A DNA stretch of 64,000 bases, from contig NZ_FTOH01000009.1 of NCBI RefSeq assembly GCF_900156675.1, positions 62,001 to 126,000 on the forward strand, given 5' to 3'. Under the pieces are notes generated by a model that worked only from the letters and a program-made list of their open reading frames with translations, was not told the origin of the DNA and did no database searches. The DNA comes from Thalassolituus maritimus (GTDB lineage: Bacteria > Pseudomonadota > Gammaproteobacteria > Pseudomonadales > Oceanobacteraceae). Position 1 is the first letter of the stretch. Each line of letters starts with the position of its first letter. The translations under genes and the position numbers were made by a program. Shown piece by piece: positions 35,633 through 45,504 of the stretch.

Positions 35633-37127
35633 AGAATATATTTGTTATCGCAATGCTCCACCTGTAAGCGATAGAGAAGCAGCCCGGGCTATCTTATGGC
35701 CAGTATACGTATGGCAGGTATCTGGCCCGGATACGTCTAAGCGACGTCTCAATGTATTCGAAAAAGCTTTGTTGTCATTGTTGTCTCATGGGCGCGGATC
35801 GGATTCGACCCGTATTCAGGCGTTAGCGACTCAGCTCGACCTCGAACCTGATCTGGTAAGGTACATCATCGAGCAGCAGTTGATTCCACACAACCTTGTT
35901 GATGACCGCCGGTGGGAACTAACGAAGGATGGGATCAAGGCATTGAGTGAACAGGCCTCTGTATCTGATCAATTAAAAACAGGTTATGTATTCCAGGATG
36001 CTGCGGGAAGCTCTGCTTCTACTGCGTTCTTTCCCAGGTATTCCAGCACTTTGGAATTTGTTGAGCCTGTGGATACCAGGGGTGGGTTTCCTGAGTTTTC
36101 CTTTTCAAAGGCAAGCAATTATAAATGGCGCCCCTTGGTAATCCGTTCTGTCGTGGACAGTCGTGCGCCTGATGCAACGGATTTACGGACGATCATGGAT
36201 GCAACATCACAGGCACAACGCAACGCACGCATGATGGGTGCAGATGACGACTATGATTCTTTTCATCAGTTGGATGCCTTGGCGTTGTCCGATAAAGAAC
36301 CGTTTCCTGCGTACATCTGGGTATGGCTCTATGCCGATGGAACCACCGACTATCCGTGGGCGGTGGCAGACCCAGTTGGCTTGCACCATGACGTTGAGTT
36401 TATGCGAAACCGGTTAGACGAATGTTCGCGGAGCTTTCCTAAGCTATCGCGGGAAATCGGCAAGGTATTGGGACTAGACGATACCACTGACTTCGAAGCA
36501 CTTGAAAAAGCCATTCAGTCCCGCGCTGAGCAGGCCCGACTAGAGGTGATTGCGGAATACCCGGATGCGAATGGAGTCAATGGATTGGCTGATCTTCTTC
36601 ACGGTTGGATGACCCGTAAACAGGAGGTTGAGACCTCATCGGCGGATGATCGCATTCATGATTACAAAGATCTCGTCACGCAGAGTTCCGGGGTTCTTGA
36701 ATTTTGCGCGAGTTACTGCTTGAAAAAGTATCCGTTGAAGAATCTGAGAATAATTCCTCGCAATTGTTCTAATCAGGATCTTCAGCAACTGCTATCAAGG
36801 ACTACTGATCTAACGGCTTTGCAAATTGATGAGGTGATAAGCGTCAAGCCTACGTCTGTATACAGCACGGCGAGGAATCGTAAAGGCTCTTTCCGGTTGT
36901 GCTTTGCAGCCTGTTTCCTCGCAATGAAAGACTATCCACGTCACCCTCTGCGACTGTTTTCTCGAGACATGAACTGCTTTTTTTCCGCATATGAACTATC
37001 TCATCTTCGCGATAAATCGGCACATGCCGATAGTGCTTACAAAATTACAAAAGAAGATGCGATGAGTTCTGCTGCTGTTGTCGATTCATTTTTAAAATTA
37101 TTCTTCGAAGGACTGAAACGTGGGTAA
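35616..37127 (+). CDS. Winged-helix protein with C-terminal HEPN ribonuclease motif
   Basis: A 503-residue protein starting inside the helicase gene (ATG at 35616). Residues about 35-115 resemble a winged-helix domain (FEKALLSLLSHGRGSDSTR and LTKDGIKALSE). A long central region of unknown fold follows. The C-terminal 90 residues look helical and contain R465-D-K-S-A-H470, which fits the catalytic RX4-6H motif of HEPN ribonucleases. This suggests RNA cleavage, perhaps leading to dormancy. The helicase upstream and the McrB-like GTPase downstream (8-bp overlap) are likely complex partners. HEPN assignment rests on the motif and context only. Confidence 0.72.
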   Translation: MVRFAEEYICYRNAPPVSDREAARAILWPVYVWQVSGPDTSKRRLNVFEKALLSLLSHGRGSDSTRIQALATQLDLEPDLVRYIIEQQLIPHNLVDDRRWELTKDGIKALSEQASVSDQLKTGYVFQDAAGSSASTAFFPRYSSTLEFVEPVDTRGGFPEFSFSKASNYKWRPLVIRSVVDSRAPDATDLRTIMDATSQAQRNARMMGADDDYDSFHQLDALALSDKEPFPAYIWVWLYADGTTDYPWAVADPVGLHHDVEFMRNRLDECSRSFPKLSREIGKVLGLDDTTDFEALEKAIQSRAEQARLEVIAEYPDANGVNGLADLLHGWMTRKQEVETSSADDRIHDYKDLVTQSSGVLEFCASYCLKKYPLKNLRIIPRNCSNQDLQQLLSRTTDLTALQIDEVISVKPTSVYSTARNRKGSFRLCFAACFLAMKDYPRHPLRLFSRDMNCFFSAYELSHLRDKSAHADSAYKITKEDAMSSAAVVDSFLKLFFEGLKRG

Positions 37128-39447
37128 GAGATCAAAGAAGGCACCGATTCCGCAACGACCTATCCAGCAAAAAGCACCAAAGAACCTGATTACAGAGAAA
37201 ATCAGTAGTTTAGTCGGTAACAAACCAGACGCTGAGTTGATGAATAATCTATCAGCTGATCAGTTAAACGATCTTAGTGAACTCACTGTTAAGGTAGAGT
37301 CTGTTCAAAGTGAATACGAAGCGAAAAAAGCAAGTGTAGAGCTGGAAGCTAAGGAGCTTGCGGCAGAGAAGGCCAGTATCGAGGCAAACCGCGAGCGATT
37401 AGAAAATGCCTTAAAGGAGGCAGAACAGGATGCTGAGACCGCAACTGAAAAGCTTGCCGATTTACTGAGAAAAGAGAAAGAACTGACCGATAAAAGTGAG
37501 CAGATCGCCCTGCGAGAAGCACAGGCTGACGCTGGCTTTGTGAATCAGCATTGCCAGGCCCTTGAGTTGCTGGCTGCGGACTTGACCTCATTGAAGAGCG
37601 AACAGAGTAAGTCGCTTAGTCAGAATCAGGAGCAGCTTCTTGAGTCACTTCGTGAGTTTGATCGGGACCATCAGACGCGCACTGCAGAATTAGCCGCTGA
37701 GTTGCAACGTCTAAGAGAGGCTCGCGGTTCTCTTGTCGAAGAGCAGATCGCTCTGGAACTTGGCAAAAGTGAGCTGGTTGAACGAGAGGCTAAGCGCGCT
37801 TCCTGGGAGCAGGCGCGTCAGGAACAGTTTGAGCAGGAGTACAGTAATCGGATTGCAGAATTAGAAAGCGATCTTTATAGGGTTAATGGCTACCGCAAGC
37901 GTGACGAGGCTTTGGTTAGCAGTCTTAGAGAGCGATTAGCAGATTTTTCTGAGCTTGAGCGGGTTTTGAAAAATCGGAAGCTGGATTCACCCGAACAGCT
38001 GCTGGAATTGATTGATACCTTAGAATCAGATATCAGAGACTACCGTCGTAAGCTGAATAGTCAACCAGTAGAGGATCTTGAGGAAAAGATCGACTACTTG
38101 AGCGATGAAAACCGGCGCCTTGAAGACCAGCTTCGTGATAGCGACCAGGAACTGCAGATAGTTAAACGCGAGCTACAGCAGAAGGCGCTAGGTGTTGTTG
38201 AGCGTGAAGGTTTACTCCATGAAAACCGGGTGCTGAAAGCTCGTAATGATGCTATCTCGGTCGCTACTGAGCAGCTTAAACGGGAAATAGACGATCTGAC
38301 AGAGCGTCAGCAGGGGCAAGAGGTCTTTCCTGCGTTAAGTGAGATGGATATTAAACTTTCTGATTCTGTTGCTACGCAGCCAGTTGGAAACCTGGAAGAA
38401 TTTGTTGATGATCTTCAGGTAAGAATCGCGCAGTCCGACCTGAACAACCCTCTATATTACAGTAAAGAGACGTTACGCCTGTTCCTGGCTGGCCTGGCCA
38501 TGAGTCAGTTGCACATTTTCCAAGGCATTTCAGGTACAGGGAAAACCAGCCTTGCTAAAGCATTTGCAAAAGCTGTTGGGGGGCACTGTACGATCGTTCC
38601 TGTACAGGCTGGGTGGCGCGATCGTGATGATCTGGTAGGACACTACAATGCCTTTGAAAAGCGTTATTACGAAAAAGAATGTTTGCAGGCACTTTATCGT
38701 GCGCAGACCCCAGCTTTTGGTGACCGCTTTAATATCGTGTTGCTGGATGAGATGAATCTGTCCCGCCCTGAGCAATACTTCGCTGAGTTCCTCGCAGCTC
38801 TTGAGTTAAGTGGTGACGACCGTAATGTAGTGTTAATGGAAAGCGCACCTTCTAAGAGCCCGAAGCTTCTGCTTGAGGGGCGGAAGATGCCTGTTGCCGA
38901 TAATCTCTGGTTTATTGGTACGGCAAACCATGATGAAACCACCTTCGAATTTGCTGATAAATCTCAGGATCGCAGTTTCGTGCTTGAGCTTGGTCGAAAC
39001 GGTGTGATTGATGGCCTGACAGGTACTTTAAAGTCGCCTGTTGTATACAGTGCCAACTCCATTAATGATGCTTTTTGTTCAGCCGAGGGTGAATACGAGT
39101 CTGAAGTATCTCGGGTGATGAAGGGACTGTATGATCATGACCTTACTCGTATTCTGGAAAAGCGATTTGGCATAAGTTGGGGGAATCGCCTTGAACGGCA
39201 GGCGCGTAAGTTTGTTCCTGTGTATGTTGCAGCAGGTGGTCAAGCCCATGAGGCCTGGGATCACCTGTTGTCGGTGCGGATCTTCCGGGACGGTAAAGTC
39301 ACAGGGCGTTTTGATACGAGGCCGGACGATCTGGCGGATTTACAGAGTGCTTTAGGTAATGCTTGGGAAACCCTGTTTAATGGCGAGATGGCAACGCGAT
39401 GCGAAGAGCGTCTTGAAAAAGAACTAGAGCGCAAGGAAATGGCGTAA
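37120..39447 (+). CDS. McrB-like AAA+ GTPase with long N-terminal coiled coil
   Basis: A 775-residue protein with a GTG start overlapping the HEPN gene. Residues about 45-390 form an almost continuous charged coiled coil. The AAA+ domain begins near 430, with Walker A GISGTGKTS (about 469), VLLDEMNLSRPEQY (about 540) and FIGTANHDETT (about 599). The MNxxR/D segment after Walker B is the signature of the McrB GTPase branch. In the CoCoNuT class of McrBC relatives, McrB homologues carry such coiled coils, as I recall. It overlaps the McrC-like gene by one base. Active-site residues are intact, so it should form a GTP-driven hexamer. Confidence 0.87.
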   Translation: MGKRSKKAPIPQRPIQQKAPKNLITEKISSLVGNKPDAELMNNLSADQLNDLSELTVKVESVQSEYEAKKASVELEAKELAAEKASIEANRERLENALKEAEQDAETATEKLADLLRKEKELTDKSEQIALREAQADAGFVNQHCQALELLAADLTSLKSEQSKSLSQNQEQLLESLREFDRDHQTRTAELAAELQRLREARGSLVEEQIALELGKSELVEREAKRASWEQARQEQFEQEYSNRIAELESDLYRVNGYRKRDEALVSSLRERLADFSELERVLKNRKLDSPEQLLELIDTLESDIRDYRRKLNSQPVEDLEEKIDYLSDENRRLEDQLRDSDQELQIVKRELQQKALGVVEREGLLHENRVLKARNDAISVATEQLKREIDDLTERQQGQEVFPALSEMDIKLSDSVATQPVGNLEEFVDDLQVRIAQSDLNNPLYYSKETLRLFLAGLAMSQLHIFQGISGTGKTSLAKAFAKAVGGHCTIVPVQAGWRDRDDLVGHYNAFEKRYYEKECLQALYRAQTPAFGDRFNIVLLDEMNLSRPEQYFAEFLAALELSGDDRNVVLMESAPSKSPKLLLEGRKMPVADNLWFIGTANHDETTFEFADKSQDRSFVLELGRNGVIDGLTGTLKSPVVYSANSINDAFCSAEGEYESEVSRVMKGLYDHDLTRILEKRFGISWGNRLERQARKFVPVYVAAGGQAHEAWDHLLSVRIFRDGKVTGRFDTRPDDLADLQSALGNAWETLFNGEMATRCEERLEKELERKEMA

Positions 39448-41291
39448 TGCCTGTTTTACTTAGCGATATCCTTACAGGTGAACAGCGGGATTCAGTCACC
39501 ATCAATAGTATTCCGTCTGGCCGGTTTTCACTGGTAAGTGAGGGGAATCTAGGTATCCATGGTAAATGGCCTTCGGGCACCATATTGTTTGATGATGGCC
39601 GTGGTTATTTGGATGTTGAAGGCCATCGTATTCAGCTGGTACCCGTGCAGCAAGATGGAAAGTCTGAGGGGAGGTTGGACGTCGCGCTGCAGGCACTTGA
39701 AAAAATCAGACTTTTAGCAGAGCTGGAATCGCCCGAGGATTTACCATCTCCCGTAATCCCACCGGAAATATCGCAAAGCTTTGAGCAAACGCAACTGCAG
39801 GCAGATCTGATTGATGTCTTACAGTTAGGTCACCTTCATCAGATTGCCAAATCGCCTCGTATATCAATGCGCTACGACGAAGAGTTGTTGCCTGTTTCTC
39901 GCGTGAAGCGCACAGCGAATAACTATCAGCGACATCTGGCAGCGCACTCAGAATGTTGGCAGCAGCGTACGTTTACCGGAATCATTCCTAATCGAATGCG
40001 CGCTAAGATTAGTGAGGATGAACTACATATATATGAAAATCGCGTTTACGCACGCCTTCTCGATCATCTGGAACGCTATGTGCGAATGACGCTGATCCGA
40101 TTAAGGGAACTTCATGATGTGCTGAATGAAGGGGAGTCCCTGGACGCAACTGAACACATGCATCGCTGCTTACGTACTGCGTTATGTGCAATATGGGGCG
40201 AAGCTTTCACCGATGGTCAAGCTGAAGACCTGAGAATGCTGTCGGAGCAGCAGATTAACGAGTGGGAGCAGCGTTTACGAACGATACAACAGTTTATGCT
40301 TAGTCCGACGTATAAAGCCGTGCCCTCAGACGCTTCTGTTCCTCTTGCTCTTACTAATACCAATATTCTCATAAACGACCCTCATTACCGAAGAGTTCGT
40401 GGGTTGTGGGCGGCCTGGATAAAGGAAGTGGCAGTTGTTTCGAAAGATTACCGTGAGACTTTTCGGAAGAGCCAAGAGCATTACGGAAATTACCGGCACT
40501 ATGTCGGCTTGCTGCTAATCCGTGCGCACCGCGCTCTGGGCTGGGCCGTCCTCTTTGAGGGTGCGGGGTCATGGAAACTTCAGCACCCGTCTGGAATAGA
40601 GGGTGTCTTAAGAACAACAACAACGGAATGGGTTCTGGAATGCCGAACAACAGGATTCGATAAGTGCATCAAGTTCATAACAGTCGTCGATGGTAGCGAT
40701 ACTGGGTCGACTAATAAGGCGAATCGAATTAGTCGAGTCATGTGTTCTTTGGCTGACGAGAGTTCGGATAATGGGAGCATCTGGTGTTCTCCGCTTAACT
40801 TCTACAGCGAAGAGTCTGTTATTCAGCTTATTCAGAAATGGTGGTTAAGCATGGTCGCTGGCTCGTATGGCGAGCAAATAACCAAGCTACCGAATGTGAC
40901 ACTGAATAACTGGCCAGCCGGGCATCCTAACGGGACATTCTTTAGGGGAAAGGCAGATGTTCAGTTTGATGCATGGCTTCAACAGCAAGCGTTATCACCT
41001 AGTTCCGAGCGAGAAATAATTAGGCGCTATCATGCTGCATCTTTTATGAACTACTGTCCATGCTGTGGTGAACGCGCTGTGCAAATACAGTCGCTTGACG
41101 GACGGGCGTTTACTGCAGAATGCAATAAGTGTTCAGCGGACTGGCGTGTTCGTAGTACGGGCGAGGACTGGGTGTTTGAAGTCGGTGCAAACGATAGCGG
41201 TGAAAATACACAGTCCAAGGAATCTGGGCGTTGGAGATCCGAGGTTCTATTATCGGAACCGCATCGGGAAGCACTTTCGGTGAGTATGTAA
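39447..41291 (+). CDS. McrC-like DUF2357 protein with C-terminal zinc ribbon, nuclease site not seen
   Basis: A 614-residue partner of the McrB-like GTPase (TAATG overlap). The central DUF2357/McrC helical region shows YENRVYARLLDHLERYV and NDPHYRRVRGLWAAW. After it, where McrC carries a PD-(D/E)xK nuclease, I find only degenerate sequence (TTTEWVLECRTTGFDKC) without an ExK pair. The C-terminus has a CPCC...CNKC zinc ribbon (about residues 537-565). The protein may thus bridge the GTPase to nucleic acid and leave cleavage to the HEPN protein or another partner. Absence of the nuclease is judged by eye. Confidence 0.78.
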   Translation: MPVLLSDILTGEQRDSVTINSIPSGRFSLVSEGNLGIHGKWPSGTILFDDGRGYLDVEGHRIQLVPVQQDGKSEGRLDVALQALEKIRLLAELESPEDLPSPVIPPEISQSFEQTQLQADLIDVLQLGHLHQIAKSPRISMRYDEELLPVSRVKRTANNYQRHLAAHSECWQQRTFTGIIPNRMRAKISEDELHIYENRVYARLLDHLERYVRMTLIRLRELHDVLNEGESLDATEHMHRCLRTALCAIWGEAFTDGQAEDLRMLSEQQINEWEQRLRTIQQFMLSPTYKAVPSDASVPLALTNTNILINDPHYRRVRGLWAAWIKEVAVVSKDYRETFRKSQEHYGNYRHYVGLLLIRAHRALGWAVLFEGAGSWKLQHPSGIEGVLRTTTTEWVLECRTTGFDKCIKFITVVDGSDTGSTNKANRISRVMCSLADESSDNGSIWCSPLNFYSEESVIQLIQKWWLSMVAGSYGEQITKLPNVTLNNWPAGHPNGTFFRGKADVQFDAWLQQQALSPSSEREIIRRYHAASFMNYCPCCGERAVQIQSLDGRAFTAECNKCSADWRVRSTGEDWVFEVGANDSGENTQSKESGRWRSEVLLSEPHREALSVSM

Positions 41292-41372
41292 AATAACTTA
41301 TGGATAGATAAAAAAATATATGCATTCGACCTGCTCAGATTTAAAGAAGCCCTTGGTAATGTGCTTTACCTG

Positions 41373-41389
41373 TTGGCATGGAAATTGTT
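41373..41389 (+). promoter_or_regulatory. Sigma-54-like promoter upstream of the dynamin genes
   Basis: TTGGCATGGAAATTGTT has the same -24 block (TTGGCATG) as the element at 27238. GG (41375-41376) is followed after ten bases by GT instead of GC. The predicted leader is about 140 nt, within the 246-bp gap after the McrC-like gene. A GT at -12 weakens it, so it is a candidate only. Nothing else was identified in the gap. Confidence 0.45.
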
Positions 41390-41537
41390 CGAGTGATATG
41401 TAGGTGCCAATGCGAAGCCTGGTAAGACGGGCTTGTAGGCGCGGCATGAATGCAATAGCCACTCAAAGTAAACAGAATACTGTTAAGATATCAGGCTCAA
41501 ACGCCTGGACATGAAGTCAATAAGAAAAGGATGTGTC

Positions 41538-43295
41538 ATGGACATGACTCGTAAGCAAGAAATTCTCACCTACCTGAATGAACTCAGCCGCCAGTTTGAT
41601 AGTGCGGTGAATACCGTTCCTGAAATTCTCAAATCGCATGCCGATGAATGGTTTGCAGGGCTTGATAAAACATCTGGTTTTGTTGATCACTGCTCATTGT
41701 ATGTGCCTGTTGTTGGTGGGTTCAGCGCCGGGAAATCTGCCGCGCTCAATGCCCTTGTCGGGCGAGATATTCTGCCAGAGAAGGTAACCCCCGAAACAGC
41801 AATACCGGCAGAGTTACATTTCAGCGAAGATGAGCGGATCTCAGCTCAGGCTCAGAACGGAGACTGGAGTACACATGCGATTACGGCGCTGCCCGAGTTG
41901 TCAGAGAATGCCAAAGATTATCAGGTTGTCCGGATTTACCTGAACAGCCCCGTATTGAAGGACATTGAACCATTGGTTCTGGTAGATATGCCTGGATTCG
42001 ATTCTGGTCTGGATCAGCACAATCAGGCAATTTTGCGTTATATCACGACGGGCGCGATGTATTTGTACCTCGTGGATTGCAAGGCCGGTACGGTCAGTCG
42101 ACAGGACAGTCGCCGTATCGAGGAAATTCTGGATCTAGGGCGCCGAGTAGAGGTCTTGATGACTAAGACCGACTTGGCATCTGAAAGCGAGGTTAATGCG
42201 GCCAGGGAGCATGTAGCCGACCACTTAAGCATGATTATGGAGTCTGCCTCTGTTGGTTTGATCAATAAGAGCGATGTCAGCGCGATGTTATCGCGTCTCA
42301 AGGCAGCGAATGTATCGGCACTGTTTAACGCCATGACAATTCCAGGCGTGAAGGATTTGTTTTTTGATGCCGATGGTCTGGTGAATACGGCGATCAGTTC
42401 TCTTACGTCTGATGCAGCATCCCTTGAAAATAAAATTGAAGAAGCGGCATCGACATTACGCAAGGTCGAGGCTGAGAAGCAGCGTTTACTGGAAGATGCT
42501 AAAGGTAGTGGCGTGAGCGATAAGTGTGAGCTGGTTATTAGCCGCCTTGATCAGGCGCTGCGCAGTTCAACTGACGAACTGGTATCACAAGCAAAGGTGA
42601 GCGAGGCGGCATTAAGCCGAGGAGTTGCAGACCTCGTTCGCTCCACCCTAACGGTAGAAATTCAGACTGTTGTTCGCAAATCTACCTCCGACATTGCTTT
42701 TCAGTTCTCTGACGAGATTAATATTGGCAGCTTATCTCTGGGCGGTGAGGGCTGGTTGGAAAACATGGTCGGTGTGCTCGAATCAGAAGTAATGAATGCC
42801 TTAGCAGGTCTTCAGGATGCTACTACCGGCCAGAACGCTGGTGCCCATTACACCCATGATGCCGATAAGAACCCCCTTGGCAAAGCGATCAATGCCATCA
42901 GTGGTTTTGCCATTATGATCCCTAATCCTGTGTTGCGAGTTGTTTTTGCGATACTGCCGGGAATCATTGGTCAGCTGTTTGGTAGTTTCAAATCGAATGC
43001 TGAAAATGATCGTTACCGGGAGGCAATATCGTCTCAGGTCATTCCGACGGTTATTTCTCAGGTTCGTCCTCAGGTTATGGATTCTTTGCAGCGTTCTGAG
43101 TCTGAAATCATCCGGGTAGTGTCTGAGCAGATCAGTGAGAAAGTGAGTGCTCAGAAATCCTTGTATGATGAGGTTGCCAAGCGATCCGAGTCGGAAATCA
43201 GTGCGTTGCAATCGAAACAACAAGACCTTGAGAAGATTAAAAACGAGATGAAAACTAAGGCTATAGCAAAAGGAGTATTTGCTGATGTCAACTAA
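41538..43295 (+). CDS. Dynamin-like GTPase 1 with C-terminal membrane hairpin
   Basis: A 585-residue protein. AAAGG upstream supports the ATG at 41538 over an in-frame ATG at 41511. The GTPase has G1 GFSAGKSAA (about 61), G3 DMPGFDSG (about 150) and G4 TKTD (about 209). Helical stalk-like segments follow, then a hydrophobic hairpin (about 452-482: AISGFAIMIPNPVLRVVFAI) that could insert in the membrane. This is the organisation of bacterial dynamin-like proteins. Some of these protect against phage by remodelling membranes (LeoA/Eleos-type, established class). It overlaps dynamin 2 by 11 bp. Confidence 0.85.
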   Translation: MDMTRKQEILTYLNELSRQFDSAVNTVPEILKSHADEWFAGLDKTSGFVDHCSLYVPVVGGFSAGKSAALNALVGRDILPEKVTPETAIPAELHFSEDERISAQAQNGDWSTHAITALPELSENAKDYQVVRIYLNSPVLKDIEPLVLVDMPGFDSGLDQHNQAILRYITTGAMYLYLVDCKAGTVSRQDSRRIEEILDLGRRVEVLMTKTDLASESEVNAAREHVADHLSMIMESASVGLINKSDVSAMLSRLKAANVSALFNAMTIPGVKDLFFDADGLVNTAISSLTSDAASLENKIEEAASTLRKVEAEKQRLLEDAKGSGVSDKCELVISRLDQALRSSTDELVSQAKVSEAALSRGVADLVRSTLTVEIQTVVRKSTSDIAFQFSDEINIGSLSLGGEGWLENMVGVLESEVMNALAGLQDATTGQNAGAHYTHDADKNPLGKAINAISGFAIMIPNPVLRVVFAILPGIIGQLFGSFKSNAENDRYREAISSQVIPTVISQVRPQVMDSLQRSESEIIRVVSEQISEKVSAQKSLYDEVAKRSESEISALQSKQQDLEKIKNEMKTKAIAKGVFADVN

Positions 43296-45504
43296 TCCGA
43301 AAGATTACCTCACGTCGTTGAACGACTTTGAGAAGCTGATTGCCAAAAACGATGACATTCTTGACGCGTCGATCAGAAACCAAACACGAATTGAAGGGTT
43401 TTGCAGCGCTAAAGAGGCACACACGCACTTGTCTGCACTGCAGGAAGAAGGACGTACGTTAAAGATTGGTGTTATTGGACGAGTGAAGGCGGGGAAGTCT
43501 TCACTGATCAACGCATTGCTTTTTGATGGTAAAGAGGTGCTGCCTAAGGCCGCGACGCCAATGACAGCAGCACTGACGTCGATTGGATATTCGGAGAAGT
43601 TCTGTGCGGAGGTTCACTTCTTCAGCCAGGAAGACGTCGAGCTTCTTAAGCATAAAGCGCGTGAATTTGAACAGGAAGTGTCCCGCCTAGTTCAGAAGTA
43701 TCGAGACGATCACAAGGCACGCGTTGAACAGTCGAAACGCCCAATCCCGCCCTTGGATGAAGCATTGCTCGAGAAGAAAGCGATTCGCGAAATTGGCGAA
43801 GATGGTGTTCTGGCATCTGCTGCTGATCTCATTAAGCGTATGCAGCGTTCTGGGGTGAATGTCGCTGATCTTGGGGTATCAAGAGTACTTGAGGCTGAAT
43901 CGCATGAAGAGTTGATTCGCGAGCTGAATGAATATGTTGGCGCCTCAGGGCGGCTGATGCCATTCACTCGAGAGATGACGATTGGCATTAAAAATGATGC
44001 TTTGAAGGGAATCGAGGTTGTTGATACCCCTGGAGTGAACGACCCCGTTAAATCTCGTGAGCAGCGTACTTATGAGCGTCTGAAAGATTGTAATGCGGCC
44101 TTTATGGTGAGCCCGGCTGGCCAGTTTTTAAGTCAGCAGGATTTCGAGCTTGCAGATCGCCTGAGTAGCCGTGAAGGAACACAGGAAATCTATATTGTCG
44201 CGAGTCAGGCCGATACGCAGTTGCATGGCAGTATTCGTAAAGATGCCAAAGGCGACTTTCATCAAGCTTTGTCAAAACTGCATGATACTCTCGTTGGTCA
44301 GGCTTATAGCGCTTTAAGTGGCCTTGAAAATGAGGTGCTGACGCGAATCCGGAGTGAACTCTCTGAGCGCTTGATTGTTACTTCAGGCATTTGTGAAACC
44401 CTGCTGAACGATAGCGGTCAGTCAGAAGATATTACTGCGGCTCACACGTTGAAACTCCTTAAAAATAGTTACGGTGATTACTTTACCCACCATGATGATG
44501 TGATGACAAACCTCAGAGTCTTGTCTGCGCGTGAAAAGCTTCAGGCGGCAGTAGATAAGGTTAAGAGCAAGAAATCAGAGATTATCAATCAGCAAGCCCG
44601 TCATTTTATAGAAGCTCAGGTTTCTACTCTCAATAAGATTAAAGACCAAACGCTGACGGCTCTTGCGGCACGCCATAAAGAAGTCTCAAACGGCGACGTA
44701 GCAGAGCTTGAAAAAGATCTTGAGCGTTTAAAGTCGGCTTCTGCCAATGGCATTGTCGCGGCAAATAATGAGTTTATGGATCAGGCGGATGAGGTGAAAT
44801 TAAAGCTTCCGGTTGAGCTTGAGCGGGTGATTCAGCGTGCGATTGATACGGTCGACGAGAAATCCGAGACTGCCAGTGGGCAGGAGAGTGAAACCTATCA
44901 AGCAGAAAAGAGTGGTTTTTGGGCAGGGTTGGGACGAGCAACTGGTTTAGGCGGCTATGAAGACCGAACCCGTACTTACGATACTCTGAGGCCACTGACT
45001 GTTCGGCGTGCTTTGGAGGGTTTTGCCCGTTTAATGCACGCCGGTATGAAAGATTGTGCCACGCAAAGCCTGCTGCGTTGGCGTTCTAGCCTGATCAGCG
45101 GTATTTCCCGCCAGTTGCGCGAGTCTATGGGAGACGATTGTGTCGATATTAATCGACTGCAAGCTGTGTGTCGGGCGGTAGTGACTAAACTCGTGGATTT
45201 GCCTTTGGTAGACGTTCCGGAATTACCAGCAGAGTTGGCTAAGACGAGGAAACTGACTGGCTCTGACGTAGATGACTACCTTGAAGCCGCTCAGGCTTAT
45301 GCCTCTTCGCTCGAGAAGCGTGGTTTTGAGTTTATTTCTACAGTGAAGGAGACGGTGGACGCCATTACCAAACGTAATATCGGCGAAGAGTTACTGGCCG
45401 ATCTCATCAAGGAAGCCGAGAGCTTGCAGCAGATGGTTGAGAACAAGACCCTGACGCTCGAGAAGATTTCACGCCTGGAAGCCGCAATAAGAAAATTGTT
45501 ATGA
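43285..45504 (+). CDS. Dynamin-like GTPase 2
   Basis: A 739-residue protein; AGGAG nine bases upstream supports the ATG at 43285. The G1 loop is GRVKAGKSSLINAL (about 65), G3 is DTPGVNDP (about 246), and G4 is the variant SQAD. A charged insert (about residues 110-200) separates G2 and G3. Long coiled-coil stalk segments follow (about 400-520). A small glycine-rich GFWAGLGRATGLGGY stretch (about 545) may be a membrane-interacting paddle. It differs in length and G4 from its two neighbours, so the three are not simple recent duplicates. It overlaps dynamin 3 by 4 bp (ATGA). Confidence 0.85.
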   Translation: MSTNPKDYLTSLNDFEKLIAKNDDILDASIRNQTRIEGFCSAKEAHTHLSALQEEGRTLKIGVIGRVKAGKSSLINALLFDGKEVLPKAATPMTAALTSIGYSEKFCAEVHFFSQEDVELLKHKAREFEQEVSRLVQKYRDDHKARVEQSKRPIPPLDEALLEKKAIREIGEDGVLASAADLIKRMQRSGVNVADLGVSRVLEAESHEELIRELNEYVGASGRLMPFTREMTIGIKNDALKGIEVVDTPGVNDPVKSREQRTYERLKDCNAAFMVSPAGQFLSQQDFELADRLSSREGTQEIYIVASQADTQLHGSIRKDAKGDFHQALSKLHDTLVGQAYSALSGLENEVLTRIRSELSERLIVTSGICETLLNDSGQSEDITAAHTLKLLKNSYGDYFTHHDDVMTNLRVLSAREKLQAAVDKVKSKKSEIINQQARHFIEAQVSTLNKIKDQTLTALAARHKEVSNGDVAELEKDLERLKSASANGIVAANNEFMDQADEVKLKLPVELERVIQRAIDTVDEKSETASGQESETYQAEKSGFWAGLGRATGLGGYEDRTRTYDTLRPLTVRRALEGFARLMHAGMKDCATQSLLRWRSSLISGISRQLRESMGDDCVDINRLQAVCRAVVTKLVDLPLVDVPELPAELAKTRKLTGSDVDDYLEAAQAYASSLEKRGFEFISTVKETVDAITKRNIGEELLADLIKEAESLQQMVENKTLTLEKISRLEAAIRKLL

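Noticed and set aside
41352-41368. TTGGTAATGTGCTT as an additional sigma-54 promoter before the dynamin genes
   Set aside because: The bases ten positions after GG are not GC or a close variant; the neighbouring TTGGCATG element fits better.
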